A DNA stretch of 28,987 nucleotides from Bacteroidota bacterium (GCA_027488495.1 JAIYBO010000043.1:1-28987); one strand, 5' to 3'. Numbered from the stretch's first letter, positions 15,295-23,804 are shown. Numbers and translations are program-made. Notes: generated by a model not told the origin, from the letters alone.

Positions 15295-16619
15295 TGCAAA
15301 AAATAATTTACTTCTGGTTTCGCCGCGATTTGAGGCTAACCGACAACCATGGTTTGTATAGGGCCGTAGAATTGGCAAAAGCGCAGGGTGCACAAATTCA
15401 ATGCGCCTTCATATTCGACCAAACCATTTTAGACAGACTCGAAAACAAACGAGATGCGCGGGTGCAGTTCATTCATCAAGAAATTGCCAGCATCAAAGAA
15501 CAGTTGCAGCAAGTTGGTGGCGATTTGACGGTTTGGTACGGACATCCCATACAGATTTGGAAAAATCATTTGCAACAAAATCCGGGTTTGGCACTCATTT
15601 GCAACCACGATTATGAGCCATCGGCCATGGAACGCGACAAACAGGTTGAATCGATTTGTGCAGAGAATCGGATGGCATTTCACGGCTACAAGGACCATTG
15701 CATTTTTGAGAAATCGGAAGTAACCAAAGACGATGGAAAACCCTACACCGTTTTCACGCCGTATAGCCGAAAATGGAAATTGCACCTTGCCCAACATCCC
15801 ATTGAGCATTATGCTTCCTCGGAAGCGATCCATCACATCGCCCAAGTCACAGTTGAACAACGTTCACCCCTGCCCACATTGGCATTTATGGGATTTGAAC
15901 CGTTCGATTATACTTACCCTGATAAAACCATCACCCAAACTTTGATCAAAGAGTACGATCAAAAAAGGAATTTCCCTTCGGTTCGTGGTACTAGCAGACT
16001 CGGTTTGCATTTTCGTTTTGGCACCATCAGTGTTCGCGAGAAGCTAACCAAGGCCTTATCGCTCAATGAAACTTTTGTGAATGAACTGATTTGGCGGGAT
16101 TTTTATATGCAGATTTTGTGGCACTTTCCGCAAATTACCCATCAATCGTTCAAACCACAATACGATAAAATTCAGTGGCGCAATGATGAACTAGAGTTTG
16201 AGGCTTGGAAATCGGGCAATACGGGCTATCCCATTGTGGATGCGGGGATGCGGGAATTGAATGCCACGGGCTTCATGCACAACCGGGTTCGAATGATTGT
16301 GGCCAGCTTCCTAACCAAACACCTACTCATTGATTGGCGCTGGGGGGAGGCATACTTCGCCGAGAAATTGTTGGATTTTGAATTGGCGAGTAACAATGGC
16401 GGTTGGCAATGGGCCTCTGGATCGGGCGTTGATGCGGCACCCTACTTCAGGGTCTTCAATCCTACTTTGCAGATGGAGAAGTTTGACAAACGATTTGAGT
16501 ACATAAAAAAATGGGTCCCAGAATTTGGAACCCATCAATATCAAAAACCCATGGTTAATCACGCTTTTGCCAGAAACCGTTGTTTGGAGACGTATGGCTT
16601 GGCACTGAAAGGTGAATAA
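15294..16619 (+). CDS. phrB: Deoxyribodipyrimidine photolyase/cryptochrome family
   Basis: Flavoenzyme of 441 residues that uses blue light to split UV-induced pyrimidine dimers in DNA. N-terminal antenna-binding Rossmann domain: I-I-Y-F-W-F-R-R-D-L-R-L-T-D-N-H-G-L. FAD-binding helical domain: T-S-R-L-G-L-H-F-R-F-G-T-I-S-V-R-E, E-L-I-W-R-D-F-Y, then GNTGYPIVDAGMRELNATGF, M-H-N-R-V-R-M-I-V-A-S-F-L and NNGGWQWASGSGVDAAPYFR. These fit class I photolyases, including several of the Trp residues of the electron-transfer chain. Lesion type (CPD versus 6-4) cannot be proven, but the sequence favours CPD. The ATG at 15294 shares one base with the upstream stop; the open frame back to 15042 overlaps the SDR gene and is not real. 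Confidence 0.94.
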   Translation: MQKIIYFWFRRDLRLTDNHGLYRAVELAKAQGAQIQCAFIFDQTILDRLENKRDARVQFIHQEIASIKEQLQQVGGDLTVWYGHPIQIWKNHLQQNPGLALICNHDYEPSAMERDKQVESICAENRMAFHGYKDHCIFEKSEVTKDDGKPYTVFTPYSRKWKLHLAQHPIEHYASSEAIHHIAQVTVEQRSPLPTLAFMGFEPFDYTYPDKTITQTLIKEYDQKRNFPSVRGTSRLGLHFRFGTISVREKLTKALSLNETFVNELIWRDFYMQILWHFPQITHQSFKPQYDKIQWRNDELEFEAWKSGNTGYPIVDAGMRELNATGFMHNRVRMIVASFLTKHLLIDWRWGEAYFAEKLLDFELASNNGGWQWASGSGVDAAPYFRVFNPTLQMEKFDKRFEYIKKWVPEFGTHQYQKPMVNHAFARNRCLETYGLALKGE

Positions 16620-16625
16620 TCCACC

Positions 16626-16656
16626 TTAACCAAAGGGGTTAATCATTCTATTTTTT
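16626..16656 (+). terminator. Possible terminator after the photolyase gene
   Basis: TTAACC (16626-16631) pairs with GGTTAA (16637-16642) around AAAGG, followed by a T-rich stretch with six T at 16651-16656. The stem is short and the T run is displaced by 8 nt, so it is weak. It overlaps the last codons of the convergent prfB. Confidence 0.35.
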
Positions 16657-17746
16657 CAATTCTCCGCCGCTGGCAGCCAGCAAGTAACTCTTGATAAACG
16701 GCCAAATATCGCCATCCATCACATTGTTTACGTTGCTAGTTTCTTCACCCGTTCTCACGTCTTTCACCAATTTGTATGGATGAAACACGTAGTTACGAAT
16801 TTGAGAACCCCACTCGATTTTCATTTTGCCATCCTCAATTTCGGCTCGGGCAGCATTTCTCTTGGCAATTTCGAGTTCATATAACCGTGATTTCAACATT
16901 TGCATGGCGCGTTCACGGTTACCCAATTGCGAACGATCAACCTGACAAACAACCACAATACCTGTAGGTGTGTGAGTTAATTGCACTTTGGTTTCTACCT
17001 TGTTTACGTTCTGTCCGCCTGCACCACCTGAACGACTTGTATGCAATTCAACGTCTTGTGGCCTGATTTCGATTTCGATTGTATCATCCACCAAAGGATA
17101 TACGTAAACACTCACGAAGGATGTATGTCGGCGAGCATTTGAATCAAATGGCGAAATACGCACCATTCGGTGTACACCGTTTTCACCTTTCAGGTATCCA
17201 AACGCAAAATCACCTTTGATTTCTAGCGATACACTTTTCACTCCGGCCACATCACCATCTTGTCGGTCCAGCTCCGTGATAGAAAATCCATTTTTCTCAG
17301 CCCACATCAAGTACATGCGCATCAACATTTGGGCCCAATCACAACTTTCCGTACCGCCAGCACCGGCATTGATTTCCAAAACACAACCCAAGTGATCTTC
17401 TTCACTTTGCAACATGTTTTTGAACTCAAGGTCTTCCACCATTTGCATCAATTGTAGATATTGTTGATGCACTTCATCGGCTGTGGCTTCTCCCATTTCT
17501 TGGAATTCCACCATCACATCCAAATCGTCTATGGCACTGGTTATTTTCAGATAGGCATCTGTCCAGATTTTTTTGTCTTTGATTTTCTTCAGGTGCAACT
17601 CTGCCTTTTTCGGCTCATCCCAAAATTTGGGATCTAGGGTTTGCTCTTCTTCGTCGGCGATTTCCGCAAGTTTCCTATCGACGTCAAAGATACCTCCTCA
17701 AAGCCTCTGCACGGCCTTTTAAATCTTTAAATTGCTCTGTATTCAC
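16648..17746 (-). CDS. prfB: Peptide chain release factor 2 with programmed +1 frameshift
   Basis: RF2 reads UGA and UAA stop codons and releases the finished peptide. Translation in two frames: 20 codons from GTG 17746 (V/M-N-T-E-Q-F-K-D-L-K-G-R-A-E-A-L-R-R-Y-L), then UGA at 17686-17684. A +1 shift at CUU-U continues with D-V-D-R-K-L-A-E-I-A to the stop at 16648. Total 365 residues, equal to E. coli RF2. Visible landmarks: D-P-K-F-W-D near 40, the tripeptide anticodon S-P-F (R-I-S-P-F-D-S-N-A-R-R), and the catalytic loop G-G-Q (R-S-G-G-A-G-G-Q-N-V-N-K). The shift lets RF2 control its own level. A TATCTTTG promoter box lies 6 nt before the GTG. The dabB stop is 35 nt upstream. Confidence 0.96.
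17683..17698 (-). other. prfB programmed +1 frameshift site
   Basis: The minus strand from 17698 reads AGGAGG-TAT-CTT-TGA-C. This has the known layout: an internal Shine-Dalgarno-like AGGAGG, three bases, the slippery CUU, the in-frame UGA stop and a following C that weakens termination. When RF2 is scarce the ribosome slips +1 and reads GAC. Here AGGAGG replaces the AGGGGG of E. coli. The site also contains TATCTTTG, identical to the -7 promoter box used elsewhere in this window. Confidence 0.96.
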
Positions 17747-17767
17747 GGGTGCAAAGATACAGCAATT
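17730..17767 (-). repeat. Inverted repeat around the prfB start codon
   Basis: AATTGCTCTGTAT (plus strand 17730-17742) and ATACAGCAATT (17757-17767) are inverted copies: 7 and 4 paired bases separated by a 2-nt bulge. The 14-nt loop holds the end of the -7 box and the GTG start codon. In RNA reading through from dabB the start codon would sit in the loop. Confidence 0.55.
17752..17759 (-). promoter_or_regulatory. Probable prfB -7 box TATCTTTG
   Basis: The minus strand reads TATCTTTGCACCC then GTG. The 8-mer is a perfect TAnnTTTG and shares the GCACCC extension with the rplS and tRNA promoters. No clear -33 TTG is at 19-21 nt. Transcription would start within a few bases of the GTG, so the mRNA would be practically leaderless. 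Confidence 0.6.
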
Positions 17768-17781
17768 GGAGCGGAAACCTG

Positions 17782-19650
17782 CTAAGACGAGCGATAGGCG
17801 GTTTCTTTGTTTTTTCGAACAGAGGGACCTAAAAACAAACGTGAATAAATCCGAATTACTGCCAATCCATCTACAATATAGCTCAATGCCACCAGCAAGG
17901 CTAGCATCCATTGATTTTCGTGGATATGACTAAAAATCAAATCCTCTCCAACAAAGGAAGGCGATATTGGAAATCCTGTTAATCCCAAACCTGCGATTAA
18001 AAAAAGCAATGCCAAATGCTTCTTCTCATGAACAATACCTTGAAAATATTTCAAGTGAATCTTTCCTTCAGACCGCTCCAATTTTCGCAAAATCGCATGG
18101 CCAATCAACGCAAAAACCACTACACCCGACAGGTACAAGAACACGTGTTCCAAGGTAAAATGTTCATTAAAAGCGACGGCGATGGCAATAAAACAGTGAT
18201 TCAATACCACCAACCACCATGAAAGGAAGACATCGCGTTTTTCTGCAAATGCGCGCAGCACCATAGCCAATCCCATGGCAGCCAGAGGGAGCGACAAGAT
18301 CGATGGCAAATTGGAACCAGAGATGCTCTGCATGATTAAATCGGTAAATGCAATCAGTGCAACAGGCAGAAAAAATAGGACAATGTGTTTTAGTTTCAAG
18401 AAACCCAACCACCTACCTGCGATTTTCAAAGGCGACCAAAACAAATGAAAATTAAGCTTTTCCAAATTGAATTCCTTCAAGCTTAAGATGTAAAGAGAAT
18501 TCATCCAAGTTTTTGGCAACCAGTGAATTCTAGAGTGCGGCTGCTGTTTAAATTGATAAAGTTGTTCCCTGATCAAATAACTCACCACCGACGGCGACAC
18601 TAACAACTGATAGGTTCTTAAAAAGGCATTCCCTGTAAAATGAAAAAGCGCTAGATTGAGCCACCCCATCGAAATTTCCGTAAAAATCAGACCGATTTGC
18701 GCAATGGAAGAATACGCAATTTGACTTTTTACAGAAGACTGCACCCGGGCAATATTGGTGGAAATGAACGCTGTGAGCAGCCCCAAAACGCCCATAAACA
18801 CCCTTACACTTATTTGAAACTCTAAGAATGGATAGGTCCTCAACATCAAAAACACACCCAAATGCACGCTCAAGGATCCATAAAAAATGGCCGACGATGG
18901 TGTTGGCCCTTCCATCGCCCTGGGAAGCCAAGAGGAAAAGGGAAACTGGGCCGATTTGGCATAGGCAGAGAGCATTATCATCAAAGCAATGGCGATACCC
19001 ACCAACGAATGATTGGCAATGTGATCATGAACCAAGCTTTGATCGAGCAATCGAGAAAACGTGATGTTCTCGTGCCATAGGTGATGCATCAGCCACATCG
19101 CCATGATCAACCCCACATCGCCGATGCGGTAAATGGAGAATACGCGAACGGCATTTTTCACGGGCAAATAGCGATCGCGATAAAATGAGATCAGCAAAAA
19201 CGACGACATACCAAGGACTTCCCAACCTACAAATAGCGTTTCCAGATTCCCAGAAAACACCACCAAATTATAGCCCAAATAAAAGAACCAAACGGTGTTA
19301 AAGAATCGCTTGTAACCTATTTCTCGGTGTAGGTAATATCGAGAATAAACAGTAATTAAAAATGTCAACATCCCCCCTACTAACCCGAAGGTGGCTGTAA
19401 CATGATCGAAAAAGAAATCGATAAAAAACACGTACCCGGTGGATTGATAGAGTACCCAATCTTTGATATCAATATTCACTGCGCCCTGCCAAACCCATAG
19501 GACCACAAAGGCCATTAGCAACAACAAATTCAATCCCACCAACCCAAACGTCCATCTAGAAATTGCGTTCTCTTTTGCTTCTGGGATCAGCAAACTCCCC
19601 AAAAAACCCAAAACGGGAATCAATAAAATCGTGTGAAGTAACAATTTCAT
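17782..19650 (-). CDS. dabB: DabB: NuoL/antiporter-like subunit of the DAB inorganic carbon transporter
   Basis: Polytopic inner-membrane protein of 622 residues in the proton-antiporter (ND5/NuoL/MrpA) family. Key residues of the proton path are kept: E144 in V-G-W-E-V-L-G-M-S-S, K232 in S-A-Y-A-K-S-A-Q-F-P-F-S-S-W-L-P-R-A-M-E-G-P-T-P, and H263 in the following helix. It is not part of a complex I operon: no other nuo gene is present, and the preceding gene is dabA, 1 nt away. In characterised DAB systems DabB is thought to couple cation (H+ or Na+) flow to vectorial CO2 hydration by DabA. There is a less typical stretch at about 370-450, and the C-terminus ends after the last helices without the long NuoL amphipathic arm. 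Last gene of the operon. Confidence 0.9.
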   Translation of the reverse strand: MKLLLHTILLIPVLGFLGSLLIPEAKENAISRWTFGLVGLNLLLLMAFVVLWVWQGAVNIDIKDWVLYQSTGYVFFIDFFFDHVTATFGLVGGMLTFLITVYSRYYLHREIGYKRFFNTVWFFYLGYNLVVFSGNLETLFVGWEVLGMSSFLLISFYRDRYLPVKNAVRVFSIYRIGDVGLIMAMWLMHHLWHENITFSRLLDQSLVHDHIANHSLVGIAIALMIMLSAYAKSAQFPFSSWLPRAMEGPTPSSAIFYGSLSVHLGVFLMLRTYPFLEFQISVRVFMGVLGLLTAFISTNIARVQSSVKSQIAYSSIAQIGLIFTEISMGWLNLALFHFTGNAFLRTYQLLVSPSVVSYLIREQLYQFKQQPHSRIHWLPKTWMNSLYILSLKEFNLEKLNFHLFWSPLKIAGRWLGFLKLKHIVLFFLPVALIAFTDLIMQSISGSNLPSILSLPLAAMGLAMVLRAFAEKRDVFLSWWLVVLNHCFIAIAVAFNEHFTLEHVFLYLSGVVVFALIGHAILRKLERSEGKIHLKYFQGIVHEKKHLALLFLIAGLGLTGFPISPSFVGEDLIFSHIHENQWMLALLVALSYIVDGLAVIRIYSRLFLGPSVRKNKETAYRSS

Positions 19651-19651
19651 G

Positions 19652-22177
19652 TTAGTGTATCATTTGAATGGGAAGATTGTCTGTTTCTTCAACAAACATG
19701 AGGGGTTCGAAAGGTTTCTGGGCGATGGATTGAGCTTGAAGCGATAGTTCCACAAACTCTCCCCCAGTAAATTCATAATACTTACCGGTAATCGGACAGC
19801 AACTCACCAAGTTAATCCATTCATTTTCAAACCATTGATAGGTATTGGGATCGCGTTTTATGACTTGTTTGATCATTGCAGGCGTCTGTTCAACAATCAT
19901 TAACAATCTCAATGGATCATGAACTTCGATCATTTGGCTGGGTAGCCCTGGTCGCAAATCCCCATCGATGCCATTGGCAACACCTACCAATCCCATCACG
20001 TTGTGTGGCAATTTTGAACCGGCACCCAGTTTTTGGTTATCGACCCGAGAAAAGAAATATTCCAAATTGATTCCTCCGCAAACTGGCGCAGCTGCACGGA
20101 TGATCCCATACAAAATATCGCCCGAGGTATCGGATGCAAAATCATAGGAATTGAGGAATGACCGTCGGTCCAAAAACAAACCTTTGGTCAACCTTCTGGC
20201 ACCGATAATACAAAGAGAATTGGTGGCGTGATTGAGCTCTGGGCGTGGTTCAAACAATGAAACACTTCTCAGTTTCACACTTTGTAGTATCCGCGATTGG
20301 GGTTGTTTTTTTGATATCAATACAAACCTGCGACTTCGTTCCAGCGAATTGTTCGACAAGGCAACTTCCATGGATGCAGCAAATTGTGCATGCAAGTCCT
20401 GATGGCTCGTGGGCAATAGATCCTCTTCATAAAACACAATTTCATCCCTGGATGTATCGTGCAATGCACCAACGAAAAGGGTTGAATCGGGCAACTCAAA
20501 GCCTTCCGCTTTCAACTGTTTTCGAACCGCCAAATCATTGGCCATTGCACAAAACAATCGCGCGTTTACCGAGCCAGGACGACCGCAGCAAGCACCACAA
20601 TCATAGGCCGAAAAATGGGGATTATTGACACTACTGCTACCATGTCCTACGATGTAAATCAGCGAGGAAAACCGCTGGGTGAGTCCCATACTCTGCAGGG
20701 TTGATTTCACAATTGACACCATTTCATCTCGGGTAAACCCAATTTGCAGACCATCCTCGAATTGTCCTTCATGTACAACGGTAAGCACACTTTGCTTGTG
20801 CATGTGTTGAAGCGATGTGGCTGTAGCCGGACTCATGGTTGGTTTGAAAATTTGAAAAAACAACTTAATTGCCGACCAAAAACCCAGAGTTTGGGCAATC
20901 AGGAAACCGGGCAACAAAGTATGCGTATGGCGATGAAAATGGGCATCCGTTTTACGCTTATCCTTCACACCCGATGCCTTTACCAAGTGTTTGGGCGTCA
21001 TGGGGGCAGGACAAAGTTTCGTTTTAAACAAACTGCCCTCTGGCTGATAATAGGTAGCCACGCCAAAAAATCCTGGCGTACCAAATGTATCGCAACTGGG
21101 CAATTGAATTTCTAGGTGTCTACGCAAGCTGCATTCGCGATCATCGATGCAAAAAACCGCTTGATAACTGGGCAATTCAGCTTGATGGAGGTATGCAATG
21201 CCATTTGTTATATCAGCAGAATCGAAATTGTTCGCTCTCAAACCATCGATTCCTGCCAAAACTGACTGGTAGTGTATTTTCTCGAACGCTTTTTGCCACA
21301 AAATTTGCAATTCAAATTCCAATGGGTTTGAATTGGGCTTTCCCTTTATACCGATGGCGTTTTTGTGATGCGATAAGGGTTTGAAATCAACACCCAATTT
21401 CATGCAAAGCACATCCAATTCTAATAGGAGCTCAAAATACACAATATCATGCAGTGAGATCTTGCGCGTATCGAGCAGACCCATAGGGTTCTCTTCGATA
21501 TTTGCCACGATGCCCGACCAACCTTGGTGCGCGAACTGTTGATCTATGAGGTAATCTTGAAATAGCGACTCATCGCCCACAATTCGTCGCAACAAATCTT
21601 CGAGCGTGCCGGTTTTCCGAAACAACCATTTCTTTGCTTCCGCGGTGGCGAAAAAACTCGAAAAGCTGTTTTCCTCGATGCTTCGAATGGCGTCTAAAAA
21701 GCCCATGTTTTTCTCGGGAAATTGCCAAATGGCAATTCCTTGATCGAGGTAAGAACACAACACCCGAAACAGGCTGGGATGTACCATCGAATCAAGATCG
21801 ATATTCACATCTTTCATCCATACCCTTCTCAACCTCCCAATTTGGGGTTCGCCTTGAAACATTGGGCGGGTGTGTATCAATTTCTCCAGCCACAGAGTAC
21901 GTTCAGCCAGGGGTTTTTCTTTGGCAATTATTTGTTCAAGAGCTTCAGGAGAAATTTCACCGCGGTGAAATTTCTCCTGAAATTCGCTGAGCGAAAGCAA
22001 AGTTTTGTAACCAAAACGTTCTTGCGCGTCCATTAAACCCTCGAAGAAGGGCCTATTTTGGAAAGCATGCAGTGTATTATGGTGAACAAAATCTTTCAAG
22101 GGCGCTTGAGCTGGCAAAAAATGCCTAATCTCCTCCAACGCTTTTGCGATGGAAGAATCAACATTTCTATGTTTCAT
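19652..22177 (-). CDS. dabA: DabA: DUF2309/UPF0753 beta-carbonic-anhydrase-like subunit of the DAB transporter
   Basis: Large protein of 841 residues, peripheral to the inner membrane, that pairs with DabB to accumulate bicarbonate. The four zinc-site residues known from Halothiobacillus DabA are present with the right spacing: C343-x-D345 in V-F-C-I-D-D-R-E-C-S (R347 follows, as in beta-carbonic anhydrases), and H512 with C527, 15 residues apart, in G-H-G-S-S-S-V-N-N-P-H and D-C-G-A-C-C-G-R-P-G. N-terminal F-V-H-H-N-T-L-H-A-F matches the family start, and F-H-R-G-E-I-S-P-E-A-L fits a conserved helix. It lies 6 nt after sulP and 1 nt before dabB. Codons 66-78 form a 38-bp perfect palindrome. 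Length is within the family range (about 800-1100). Confidence 0.94.
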   Translation of the reverse strand: MKHRNVDSSIAKALEEIRHFLPAQAPLKDFVHHNTLHAFQNRPFFEGLMDAQERFGYKTLLSLSEFQEKFHRGEISPEALEQIIAKEKPLAERTLWLEKLIHTRPMFQGEPQIGRLRRVWMKDVNIDLDSMVHPSLFRVLCSYLDQGIAIWQFPEKNMGFLDAIRSIEENSFSSFFATAEAKKWLFRKTGTLEDLLRRIVGDESLFQDYLIDQQFAHQGWSGIVANIEENPMGLLDTRKISLHDIVYFELLLELDVLCMKLGVDFKPLSHHKNAIGIKGKPNSNPLEFELQILWQKAFEKIHYQSVLAGIDGLRANNFDSADITNGIAYLHQAELPSYQAVFCIDDRECSLRRHLEIQLPSCDTFGTPGFFGVATYYQPEGSLFKTKLCPAPMTPKHLVKASGVKDKRKTDAHFHRHTHTLLPGFLIAQTLGFWSAIKLFFQIFKPTMSPATATSLQHMHKQSVLTVVHEGQFEDGLQIGFTRDEMVSIVKSTLQSMGLTQRFSSLIYIVGHGSSSVNNPHFSAYDCGACCGRPGSVNARLFCAMANDLAVRKQLKAEGFELPDSTLFVGALHDTSRDEIVFYEEDLLPTSHQDLHAQFAASMEVALSNNSLERSRRFVLISKKQPQSRILQSVKLRSVSLFEPRPELNHATNSLCIIGARRLTKGLFLDRRSFLNSYDFASDTSGDILYGIIRAAAPVCGGINLEYFFSRVDNQKLGAGSKLPHNVMGLVGVANGIDGDLRPGLPSQMIEVHDPLRLLMIVEQTPAMIKQVIKRDPNTYQWFENEWINLVSCCPITGKYYEFTGGEFVELSLQAQSIAQKPFEPLMFVEETDNLPIQMIH
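21944..21981. repeat. 38-bp perfect palindrome inside dabA
   Basis: The left arm TTCAGGAGAAATTTCACCG (21944-21962) is followed with no spacer by its exact reverse complement (21963-21981). The flanking bases 21943 and 21982 do not pair. It encodes dabA residues 66-78 (F-Q-E-K-F-H-R-G-E-I-S-P-E). Because of the symmetry the plus strand encodes Q-E-K-F-H-R-G-E-I-S-P-E as well. The DNA could extrude a cruciform and the mRNA could fold into a near-perfect hairpin. Confidence 0.97.
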
Positions 22178-22183
22178 GTCGCC

Positions 22184-23803
22184 CTATTTTATGTTGCCCA
22201 AGTGATCCAAACGATTGCTTTTTTCGCGCATACGTGTCGATAAAGCATGGTTCGATTTTGAGGTAGGTTTCAAAAGTTCCAAACCCAATACATCCAAATT
22301 ACCACCGGCATTCTCAAAATCGTTGCTCATATGAATGAGGTTATCCATCACTGTATGGTCTACCACGTTGCATTGGGTTAAATCCAACTTCAAATTTGAG
22401 GAGGTTGCATGTTTGTCGATGTGTTTCTTAATCCCCAACCAATTCGAAAAAACCGCTGCGCCAGTAACTACGATCGTTTGTTCTTGGTTTTGGGTGCGGG
22501 CTTTGAAAGTAGATTTCAATGGAACCCCAAGAATAAACTGGGTAACCAATTTCACCAAAATACCTACGCCAATACCCACCAACAAATCGGTCATGAGTGT
22601 TACCACAATCGTAACACAGAATACAACCAATTGCTCCGGACCGATTTTGGCCATACGTCCAAATTCTCTCGGACTGGCCAATTTGAACCCCACCCCAATA
22701 AGCATAGCGGCCAAAGCAGAGAAGGGAATCAAATCAGAGAACTGCAAATCGAGCATCAAGAAAATCAAAATGAAAACGCCGTGGAAGAAATTCGCCCATC
22801 GTGTTTTTGCACCATTGCTCACGTTGGCGCTACTACGAGCCACCTCTGAAATCATGGGTAATCCGCCCAGCAATGAAGCCACCACGTTGCCAATACCCAC
22901 AGCCACCAAATCTTTGTTGGCATTGCTCTTTCTGTGATAAGGATCGAGCATATCGACCGCTTTCACGGTCAATAAGCTCTCCAAGCTACCCACCAGGGCA
23001 AACATGATTACATACTTGATGAAAATCCCCGTTTGTTGAAATCCATCGAATCGCTCGTTCCAGGCCAAAGTGTGAATGAAATCTTGATCAAAGTGTATCA
23101 GGTGTCCTTTGCCCAATCCCAACCATTTCGCCAATGGAATGGCCATCGTGAGCACCACCAAAGGCGCGGGGATTTTCTTCAACAGGGGCTGTTTGATCCG
23201 TGGCCAAAGAAACACAATCAGCAAACTCAACAATCCAACTACGGCTACTTTGGGATCGATGTGCATTAAGGTGTGTGGAATTTCTGCTATCAGCTCCATC
23301 GGCTCTACAATGGGCTTGCCCAGTTCATTCACTGGATTGATACCCAGCAGCACGTGTATTTGTTTCGACATGATTATCACACCAATGGCAGCCAGCATCC
23401 CGTGAACGGCGCTCAACGGAAAGAAATCGACCAGCGAACCCATTCTGATCATACCAAAAAGTACTTGCAGCACTCCGGCAACCAGCAAGGCACCCAAAGC
23501 CAAATGCCAACCAAGTATTGAATCGCCTTGTCCAAATTCAGCCACACTGCCCGCCACAATTACGATCAATCCGGCGGCAGGACCTTTGATCGTGAGACGA
23601 GATCCGGCAAAGAATGAGACAACCAAACCACCTACCATGGCGGTCATCAATCCCATAATTGGCGGAAAATCACTTGCTTTTGCGATGCCCAAACTCAATG
23701 GCAACGCGAGTAAAAAAACCAGGAAACCTGATAGTGAATCTGCTACGATATTTTCTTTTAGCCCTTGGATACCATCCTTCGGCAATGTTGTTTTTTTGTT
23801 CAT
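22184..23803 (-). CDS. SulP-family anion transporter with STAS domain (probable bicarbonate carrier)
   Basis: Inner-membrane carrier of 539 residues. The membrane domain (about 15-430) starts D-S-L-S-G-F-L-V-F-L-L-A-L-P-L-S-L-G-I-A, with G-S-R-L-T-I-K-G-P-A-A-G-L after the third helix, both SulP hallmarks. The cytoplasmic STAS domain at about 440-525 contains V-V-D-H-T-V-M-D-N-L. SulP proteins carry sulfate, bicarbonate or other anions; cyanobacterial BicA is a Na+/bicarbonate symporter. The sequence alone does not give the substrate, but its place between a porin and dabA (gaps of 1 and 6 nt) argues for bicarbonate. SulP genes are also found next to carbonic anhydrases in marine Bacteroidota; no separate carbonic anhydrase is seen here. 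Confidence 0.9.
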   Translation of the reverse strand: MNKKTTLPKDGIQGLKENIVADSLSGFLVFLLALPLSLGIAKASDFPPIMGLMTAMVGGLVVSFFAGSRLTIKGPAAGLIVIVAGSVAEFGQGDSILGWHLALGALLVAGVLQVLFGMIRMGSLVDFFPLSAVHGMLAAIGVIIMSKQIHVLLGINPVNELGKPIVEPMELIAEIPHTLMHIDPKVAVVGLLSLLIVFLWPRIKQPLLKKIPAPLVVLTMAIPLAKWLGLGKGHLIHFDQDFIHTLAWNERFDGFQQTGIFIKYVIMFALVGSLESLLTVKAVDMLDPYHRKSNANKDLVAVGIGNVVASLLGGLPMISEVARSSANVSNGAKTRWANFFHGVFILIFLMLDLQFSDLIPFSALAAMLIGVGFKLASPREFGRMAKIGPEQLVVFCVTIVVTLMTDLLVGIGVGILVKLVTQFILGVPLKSTFKARTQNQEQTIVVTGAAVFSNWLGIKKHIDKHATSSNLKLDLTQCNVVDHTVMDNLIHMSNDFENAGGNLDVLGLELLKPTSKSNHALSTRMREKSNRLDHLGNIK

Positions 23804-23804
23804 T

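Noticed and set aside
15042..16619. 525-codon version of the photolyase starting at 15042
   Set aside because: The first 84 codons lie inside the SDR gene in another frame; the family start is M-Q-K-I-I-Y-F-W-F at 15294.
17617..17633. ATCCCAAA-A-TTTGGGAT inverted repeat in prfB downstream of the frameshift site, a possible recoding stimulator
   Set aside because: It encodes the D-P-K-F-W-D segment, whose codons favour such symmetry. RF2 frameshifting is stimulated by the upstream AGGAGG, not by a downstream structure, and the spacing of more than 50 nt is too long.
17684..17911. 75-codon frame ending at the prfB in-frame UGA, starting inside dabB
   Set aside because: Only its last 20 codons (from GTG 17746) belong to prfB; the upstream part overlaps the dabB 3' end in another frame and has no family match.
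17782..19650. NADH dehydrogenase subunit NuoL as part of respiratory complex I
   Set aside because: There is no other nuo gene, and the gene is fused into an operon with DUF2309 (dabA); the DabB assignment explains both.
21634..21990. Plus-strand frame that encodes the same Q-E-K-F-H-R-G-E-I-S-P-E as DabA
   Set aside because: It is a mirror of dabA produced by the perfect palindrome; outside the palindrome the translation has no protein-like features. The palindrome itself is reported.
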